From contig DOTA01000069.1 of the NCBI GenBank assembly GCA_003513015.1, positions 1 to 18,942 of the forward strand: a stretch of 18,942 nucleotides of DNA, in the 5' to 3' direction. Shown here piece by piece: positions 14,532-18,942 of this stretch. Under the pieces are notes generated by a model. That model did not search any database and was not told the DNA's origin. It saw only the letters and a program-made list of their open reading frames with translations. The number at the start of each line of letters is the position of its first letter. The stretch's first letter is position 1. A program made the position numbers and the translations under genes. The DNA comes from Chloroflexota bacterium (GTDB lineage: Bacteria; Chloroflexota; Anaerolineae; Anaerolineales; UBA11858).

Positions 14532-15287
14532 TTAGACCATCTCAGACCAGACCGCTTTGACCAATTCGGGTAGCACTTCACCGGATGGCCCCTGCAAGGT
14601 ATGTGCCGCCAAAATGGAGATTTGCGTGGGGGTGGGGTTGATCTCGATCACCTCCGCACCATTTTGCAAGGCTACAATCGGCAAAGATGCCGCTGGCTGC
14701 ACCAACGAAGATGTGCCGATGCTAAAGAAAACCTCACAATTTTGGGCTGCCTCCCAGGCCGATTGCAAAGCCGCAGTGGGCAGATTTTCCCCAAACCAGA
14801 CTACATCCGGGCGCAGCAGCCCGCCGCAATGTACGCAGTGGGGAATTTCTCCACCCTTGGGAATGTCATTTTTCGCAATTTGGTCACAATCTAGGCATTT
14901 GCTGCGGTGGATATTGCCATGCAGTTCGATGATATTTTGGCTCCCGGCGCGTTGGTGCAGGCCGTCCACGTTTTGGGTGATCACGGTAAACGCCGCACCT
15001 GCCTCGGCGAGGTGGGATTCCATTTTCGCCAGGGCAAAATGACCGGGGTTGGGTTGGGCCAGATTGACAATTTCCTGCCGCCATTGATACCAACGCCAGA
15101 CCAACTCAGGATTGCTGCGAAAAGCCTGGGGCGTGGCTAAATCTGCGGGGTCGTACTGCGCCCACAGGCCGGTTTGGGCCTCCCGAAAGGTGGGGATGCC
15201 GCTTTCGGCCGAAATCCCCGCGCCGGTCAGCACGGTGACTTGCCGCGCGTTTCGCAATGTCTCGATCAGGCTCTCAGGGATTTGCAT
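14532..15287 (-). CDS. cobB: Sirtuin, NAD-dependent protein deacylase with class III motif
   Basis: This 251-residue single-domain sirtuin has the NAD site GAGISAESGIPTFR (22-35) and TQNVDGLHQRAG (104-115). The catalytic base is H123 (ELHGN) and the zinc ligands are C131, C134, C151 and C154. Y67 and R70 (WYQWR) match the Tyr-x-x-Arg pair that in SIRT5 and CobB selects succinyl and malonyl lysine, so desuccinylase as well as deacetylase activity is likely. It removes acyl groups from lysines with NAD, giving nicotinamide and O-acyl-ADP-ribose. It follows the metallo-beta-lactamase gene by 38 bases, so the two are probably co-transcribed. The start at 15287 has no strong ribosome binding site. 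Confidence 0.92.
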   Translation of the reverse strand: MQIPESLIETLRNARQVTVLTGAGISAESGIPTFREAQTGLWAQYDPADLATPQAFRSNPELVWRWYQWRQEIVNLAQPNPGHFALAKMESHLAEAGAAFTVITQNVDGLHQRAGSQNIIELHGNIHRSKCLDCDQIAKNDIPKGGEIPHCVHCGGLLRPDVVWFGENLPTAALQSAWEAAQNCEVFFSIGTSSLVQPAASLPIVALQNGAEVIEINPTPTQISILAAHTLQGPSGEVLPELVKAVWSEMV

Positions 15288-15325
15288 GGGGGATTTTCAA
15301 AGTTACAGATTGCGAATTGCAGGCT

Positions 15326-16225
15326 TTAAGCAGCCCGAAACTTGTTCCAATACCGCAGGATGCCATCAGCACCCATTCCCAGGGGCATGGCCAGGCTGTA
15401 GGCATGCACGTTGGCTTCATCCAGACCGGCTACGGCGCAACGGGCATATTCCCATTCCGCAAAGGATTCTCTCAGAGCTTCGCGCTCGGGAACCTGGGGC
15501 AGCGTGGCTTCCATCCATTGTTCCACAGCATTTAAGGTATCTTCTAACAGGCTGAGATGTTGTTGGGCATCCTCGAAAATGCCAAAATGTGTGGGTGCAA
15601 TGTGTTTGAAATCGGCCGTTTTCATTTTTGCAATGCTGCTGCGCCAGCTTTCGATGTCAAACTCCGGCGGCGGGGTGGGTAGGCGTAAAAATGGCGGTCC
15701 AGGCAGGCGCACGCCGCCCACATCGCCTGAAAAACACACATCTTCAAAAATGTAGACCATGTGATGGTAGGCATGCCCGGGCGTGTCGAGGTGGCGAAAA
15801 ACCAGACCATCAATGCTGAATTCGCCATCGCCCTTGAGCACGTGCAGATTTTTAAAGGGCACAGGCAAAAACTCACCCCAAAGAGACCCCATGCGGTCGC
15901 CGTAAATACGCGTGGCGCTTTCGATCAGGCGTTTGGGGTCGCGCAGGTGTGGCGCGCCGACTTCGTGCACATAAATTTGGGCACCTTGCTGGGCCAGCCA
16001 ACCCGCCGCCCCGGCGTGATCTAAATGGATGTGGGTCAGTAGCACGTGTTTTACGTCGGCGAGAGAAAAACCTAATTTAACGAGACCCCTCTCGAGTTCC
16101 GGCAGGGTTGATCCGGGGCCGCTTTCGACCAGAATCAAGCCTTGATCAAAAGGAATCGCATAAGATGCAATCGTCTGGGGGATTCCCTGAAAATTCAAAT
16201 CGAGCGTAAAGATTTTGGCAAGCAT
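15326..16225 (-). CDS. Metallo-beta-lactamase-fold hydrolase
   Basis: This 299-residue cytoplasmic protein has the MBL metal motif THIHLDHAG, with H65, H67, D69 and H70. The later ligands are in DTPGHAYHH, FSGDVGG and APTHFG, so both zinc sites look complete. A C-terminal helical extension of about 70 residues is present (EDTLNAVEQWMEATL to RYWNKFRAA). It resembles the glyoxalase II-like subgroup; thioester or ester hydrolysis is possible, but the substrate is unknown. A short AGGA lies six bases before ATG 16225. Next to a sirtuin, a role in acyl-thioester metabolism is an attractive but unproven link. Confidence 0.87.
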   Translation of the reverse strand: MLAKIFTLDLNFQGIPQTIASYAIPFDQGLILVESGPGSTLPELERGLVKLGFSLADVKHVLLTHIHLDHAGAAGWLAQQGAQIYVHEVGAPHLRDPKRLIESATRIYGDRMGSLWGEFLPVPFKNLHVLKGDGEFSIDGLVFRHLDTPGHAYHHMVYIFEDVCFSGDVGGVRLPGPPFLRLPTPPPEFDIESWRSSIAKMKTADFKHIAPTHFGIFEDAQQHLSLLEDTLNAVEQWMEATLPQVPEREALRESFAEWEYARCAVAGLDEANVHAYSLAMPLGMGADGILRYWNKFRAA

Positions 16226-16256
16226 AAATCATCCTAAAATTGGATTTCGAAGGCCT

Positions 16257-16303
16257 ATTTTAGCACGCTCTCACAGGGATGGACGATCAATTTGGGTTTG
16301 ATC
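16257..16303 (-). promoter_or_regulatory. Extended -10 promoter of the hydrolase/sirtuin operon with upstream inverted repeat
   Basis: On the minus strand TGC-TAAAAT (TAAAAT at 16262-16257) forms an extended -10 box, giving a start near 16250 and a leader of about 25 bases. No good -35 is seen. GATCAA (16285-16290) and TTGATC (16298-16303) form a small inverted repeat over and just upstream of the -35 region and could be an activator site. Confidence 0.4.
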
Positions 16304-16348
16304 CGGTTTATGGAAGGGACCCCCGGACTCTGTTTGGGGTGGGCCGCG

Positions 16349-17320
16349 TTAATCTAATTTTGCTTCATCCCAGGTGGATACCCGGTTTCTCCCCGCTTTT
16401 TTGGCATGATAAAGGGCTTGGTCGGCCTTGTCGATGAGTTGGTCAAGGCTTAGTTCGGTGTTGCCATCCCAGCAGGCCACGCCCAGGCTGATGGTGATTA
16501 AAACATTGGCTCGCCCAGTGGCCATAAAGGATTGAAAAACCACCTGCCGCAGCCGCTCGGCGGTCTTTTGGGCGAATTCACCGTTGGTATCGGGCATCAG
16601 AACGACAAATTCTTCACCGCCATAGCGGGCAAAAATATCCGTTTCCCTGATTTTGCTCTGGCATAATTGAGCCAGATTGTGCAAAATTTTATCTCCCGTT
16701 AAATGGCCGTGCGTATCGTTGATTTTCTTGAAGTGGTCAATATCCAGCATAATCAGGGCGATGGGTAAATTGGTGCGCTGGGCGCGTTCGATTTCTCGAT
16801 TTGCCAGTTCGAAAAAATGACGCCGGTTAATGGCCTTGGTGAGAAAATCTGTGCGGGCCATTCTTTCAAGGGCTTGTTCGTACTCTTGGCGTTTGGCGAT
16901 TTCGTGCTTGAGTTCCTGATTTTTCTCAGCGAGTTCTTTGTTAAGCTCGCGCAGCGCTAAGTGAGTGCGGATGCGAGCCAGCAATTCTTCGATTTGGAAA
17001 GGTTTGGTGATGTAATCGGCACCTCCTACCGAAAAAGCCTGGACTTTATCGAGCAATTGATCTGAAACGCTGATAAAAATTACTGGAATATCTTGGGTTC
17101 TCGGATTATTTTTTAGTTGTTTGCAGACTTCGTAGCCGTTCATGCCGGGCATTTCAATATCACACAAAATTAAATCGGGGGGTTCCGCATCAATTTTTTG
17201 GAGTGCGTTCCAGCCTGTGGTGGAGGCTTGCACCTGATAATCTTGCTGCCTCAAAATATCCAGAATCAATTCAAAATCACGGAGATGATCATCGATTACG
17301 AGTAGATTTGCTTTCGCCAT
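16349..17320 (-). CDS. Response regulator diguanylate cyclase (REC-GGDEF)
   Basis: This 323-residue protein has an N-terminal receiver domain (about 4-120). The acidic pair is D10/D11, the phospho-acceptor D54 (LCDIEMPGMNG), with S84 and K106 (ITKPF). A short coiled coil covers about 122-155, followed by a GGDEF domain (156-318). The active site is intact: GGEEF at 234-238, and RETD (225-228) five residues upstream is the inhibitory I-site. It should make cyclic di-GMP upon phosphorylation and be feedback-limited by its product. ATG 17320 is chosen because GAGG lies six bases upstream and MAKANLLVIDD is the natural domain start; the GTG at 17347 adds nine unlikely residues. No sensor kinase is adjacent, so it is an orphan. 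A possible -10 box TATAAA is at 17379-17374 with a weak -35. Confidence 0.94.
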   Translation of the reverse strand: MAKANLLVIDDHLRDFELILDILRQQDYQVQASTTGWNALQKIDAEPPDLILCDIEMPGMNGYEVCKQLKNNPRTQDIPVIFISVSDQLLDKVQAFSVGGADYITKPFQIEELLARIRTHLALRELNKELAEKNQELKHEIAKRQEYEQALERMARTDFLTKAINRRHFFELANREIERAQRTNLPIALIMLDIDHFKKINDTHGHLTGDKILHNLAQLCQSKIRETDIFARYGGEEFVVLMPDTNGEFAQKTAERLRQVVFQSFMATGRANVLITISLGVACWDGNTELSLDQLIDKADQALYHAKKAGRNRVSTWDEAKLD

Positions 17321-17421
17321 ATTTTTCCTCTTGCTCAAAAAAGTCACATTCTCTGAAAATCCGGAAGATGATATTTATAGTTTACCCTAAATGGCGAATC
17401 CACTGGTTAGTACATTGCTCA

Positions 17422-17482
17422 TATAATGAAACGGTCACTAATTGCGTCTCCTGCCTGCTAAAAAAGCGCAATTTGTGACCGT
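17422..17482. repeat. Long imperfect inverted repeat preceded by TATAAT
   Basis: ACGGTCACTAATTGCG (17431-17446) and CGCAATTTGTGACCGT (17467-17482) pair over 16 bases with one mismatch, around a 20-base loop. A TATAAT at 17422-17427 would start a plus-strand transcript near 17434, at the left arm. No T-run follows. It could be an operator, a leader hairpin or a small RNA. Confidence 0.55.
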
Positions 17483-17513
17483 GACGGGTATCGCGAACGT
17501 AAACTCGCCGCAA

Positions 17514-17542
17514 TTGACCTAGGAGGCGATGTGTTATACACT
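17514..17542 (+). promoter_or_regulatory. Candidate promoter of the 68-residue protein gene
   Basis: TTGACC (17514-17519) pairs with TACACT (17537-17542, 17-base spacer) or TATACA (17535-17540, 15-base spacer). A start near 17549 would give a leader of about 55 bases. The match is moderate. Confidence 0.4.
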
Positions 17543-17603
17543 GGTAGAAAGTTCGGCTTATCTCAAATAACCATTTTCAAGAATCCCAAAGAAAGGCATT
17601 CCC

Positions 17604-17810
17604 ATGTACGGAAACTTAAAAATTGCCACGCTCGACGAAGCCACAATTGCCAAAATTAAAACTCTGGAAGAGAAGATTGGCAAACATATTATGGCTTACG
17701 AACCCGGTGTTTCGCTGGCGCGCTTAAAGCCTGATGAAATCGAATTGGTTGCCGCGCTGGAAAAAGAAATCAGCGGCGTGACCTTGTTGGTCTACAACCA
17801 ACCGGATTAG
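17604..17810 (+). CDS. Small acidic soluble protein, unknown function
   Basis: This 68-residue protein is predicted mostly helical (LDEATIAKIKTLEEKIGK, then LKPDEIELVAALEKEI) and ends in a hydrophobic strand, SGVTLLVYNQPD. There is no membrane segment, cysteine or catalytic motif. I recognise no family. A GAAAGG lies seven bases before ATG 17604, a promoter candidate lies upstream, and a strong terminator follows, so it looks like a real single-gene unit. Its codon use resembles the neighbours. An adaptor or a regulator of a larger partner is possible but not shown. Confidence 0.72.
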   Translation: MYGNLKIATLDEATIAKIKTLEEKIGKHIMAYEPGVSLARLKPDEIELVAALEKEISGVTLLVYNQPD

Positions 17811-17824
17811 GTGGCTCGAAATAA

Positions 17825-17872
17825 AAAAGGCCGGACGAACGAATTGCCTCGTTTGCCCGGCCTTTTGTTTTT
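17825..17872. terminator. Bidirectional intrinsic terminator between the small gene and valS
   Basis: AAAAGGCCGG (17825-17834) pairs with CCGGCCTTTT (17857-17866). The stem continues inward through CGAACGA and TCGTTTG after one mismatch. GTTTTT follows on the plus strand and TTTTTTATTT on the minus strand, so both convergent genes end here. Confidence 0.88.
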
Positions 17873-17884
17873 GGATTGGGGAGA

Positions 17885-18942
17885 TTAGTTTGAGTTTTGG
17901 ATTTGTGTTTTCAGCTTCTCGGCGGTTTCGGTAAACCCGGCCAGCCGCTCGCGTTCGCCCTGCACCACATTGGCGGGTGCTTTCTCGGCAAAGGGACTGT
18001 TGAGCAGTTTTTCCAGGCGGGCGATTTGGCTTTCAGTTTCGGCCAGTTCTTTTTCCAGACGGGTGCGTTCTTCAGCGAGATCGACCATCCCGGCCAGGGG
18101 CAGGTAGATTTCGACCGCGCCTACGACCAGCACAATGCTGTCTTCCGGCTTTTCGGCCAGTTCGTGATGGATGCTCACTTGATCGAGATCAAGCCGGGTC
18201 AAATTCGCCAAGGCCGCGGCTTCGTGTTCCAGCGTGTGGGCAAATTCACCGGCTACGAAGGTCGCGGGGATTTTTTGTCCAGGCTTGACGTTCTTCTCAG
18301 CTCGCACATTACGAATGCTGCGCACGATCTCTTGCAACAGTTCGAAATCGTTGATGGCCTGATTTTCCCAGCCTTCGTCGGGCATCGGTTCGGGCCACGG
18401 AGCCACGATAAGCGCCGCGGACCAGTTGCCCTCTGCTACATCGGGCAACCCGATTTCGCCGCCGTGTTCCTGACAAGCGGCCTTTAAATACCCCCAAAGC
18501 TCCTCGGTGAGGAAGGGCGTGAAGGGGTGCAGCAACCGCAGGCAGGTATCCAGCACGCTGACCAATGCATCAGCGGTGTAAAACGCTCGATCGCCGCCTT
18601 CTGCCATTTGCAATTTGGCAATTTCCAGGTACCAGTCGGCAAACTCGCTCCAGAAGAAATCGTAGATTTGTCGCCCGGCTTCACCGTATTGATGGCTCTC
18701 AAACAGGCGTTTGACGTTTTGGCGTAGTTGCTTCTGTCGCGCCCAAATCCAGGCATCAGCGCTGGTATATTGTGGCGCTGCTTCGGCGGATTTCGGAGCG
18801 TTTTCGAGCGCGCCCAAAATCAAGCGGCTAGCATTCCAAATTTTGTTGGCAAAATTACGGTTGGCCTCCACCTTTTTCAGGCTGAGATTCATATCGTTGC
18901 CGGGTGTGGAACCCACCAACAGCGTGAAGCGCAGCGCGTCGG
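17885..18942 (-). CDS. valS: Valyl-tRNA synthetase, C-terminal part (partial at right edge)
   Basis: About 351 residues of the C-terminal region are visible and the frame runs open to the window edge, so there is no start codon here. The visible part begins DALRFTLLVGSTPGNDMNLS, the segment just after the KMSKS loop. The anticodon-binding helical domain follows (NFANKIWNASR, FFWSEFADWYLEIAK, LHPFTPFLTEELW). The terminal tRNA-binding coiled-coil arm begins at VDLAEERTRLEKELAETES. This cytoplasmic enzyme charges tRNA-Val with valine using ATP; the catalytic and editing domains lie outside. It ends at the shared terminator with the 68-residue protein gene. The GTG at 18919 is an internal valine, not a start. 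Confidence 0.96.
   Translation of the reverse strand, partial: DALRFTLLVGSTPGNDMNLSLKKVEANRNFANKIWNASRLILGALENAPKSAEAAPQYTSADAWIWARQKQLRQNVKRLFESHQYGEAGRQIYDFFWSEFADWYLEIAKLQMAEGGDRAFYTADALVSVLDTCLRLLHPFTPFLTEELWGYLKAACQEHGGEIGLPDVAEGNWSAALIVAPWPEPMPDEGWENQAINDFELLQEIVRSIRNVRAEKNVKPGQKIPATFVAGEFAHTLEHEAAALANLTRLDLDQVSIHHELAEKPEDSIVLVVGAVEIYLPLAGMVDLAEERTRLEKELAETESQIARLEKLLNSPFAEKAPANVVQGERERLAGFTETAEKLKTQIQNSN

Noticed and set aside
16310..16345. Hairpin CCCC/GGGG after the diguanylate cyclase as a terminator
   Set aside because: The stem is short and no T-run follows on the minus strand.
17321..17347. GTG start for the diguanylate cyclase
   Set aside because: The extra nine residues overlap the ribosome binding site of ATG 17320, which begins the receiver domain normally.

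Overview
The window carries 16 protein-coding genes and no mobile elements, CRISPR arrays, rRNAs or tRNAs. Moderate GC content, an alpha-type glutamine synthetase, a MoxR/DUF58/DUF4129 cassette, a pullulanase with tandem CBM41 domains, an aldo/keto reductase with a ferredoxin-like tail, and one probable leaderless gene all suggest a Gram-positive-like, non-proteobacterial genome. My best guess is Chloroflexota, class Anaerolineae. That placement is inference from gene content, not from a marker gene.

Layout. (1) 1-1598, minus: N-terminal 532 residues of a secreted type I pullulanase, cut by the left edge. (2) 1790-3892, minus: two abutting aldo/keto reductase genes. (3) 4035-4805, plus: a four-helix membrane protein of unknown function. 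It is divergent from the reductases, and a perfect 14-bp inverted repeat with the core GAAC-N4-GTTC sits inside its promoter. (4) 4811-4905: a two-hairpin bidirectional terminator. (5) 4915-6252, minus: glutamine synthetase glnA. A strong promoter fires exactly at the 5' arm of a 10-bp closing stem, and the leader ends in an intrinsic terminator just before the ribosome binding site, so this is a candidate riboswitch or attenuator. (6) 6541-10060, plus: an apparently leaderless 830-residue protein, whose centre resembles carnitine/choline acyltransferases, overlapped by a Ser/Thr kinase gene with altered HRD and DFG motifs. (7) 10069-14404, minus: a five-gene cassette reading DUF4129 membrane protein, small membrane protein, MoxR AAA+ ATPase, DUF58 protein, small membrane protein. 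(8) 14532-16225, minus: a metallo-beta-lactamase-fold hydrolase followed by a sirtuin with the class III (desuccinylase-type) Tyr/Arg pair. (9) 16349-17320, minus: a REC-GGDEF response regulator. (10) 17604-17810, plus: a 68-residue protein preceded by a long imperfect inverted repeat. (11) 17885-18942, minus: the C-terminal part of valyl-tRNA synthetase, cut by the right edge.

How they may work together. The MoxR ATPase and DUF58/DUF4129 proteins probably form one envelope-associated machine. The kinase and the 830-residue protein are translationally coupled and probably act together. The strongest candidates for something undescribed are the glnA leader RNA, the kinase/acyltransferase-like pair, and the palindrome-controlled membrane protein.
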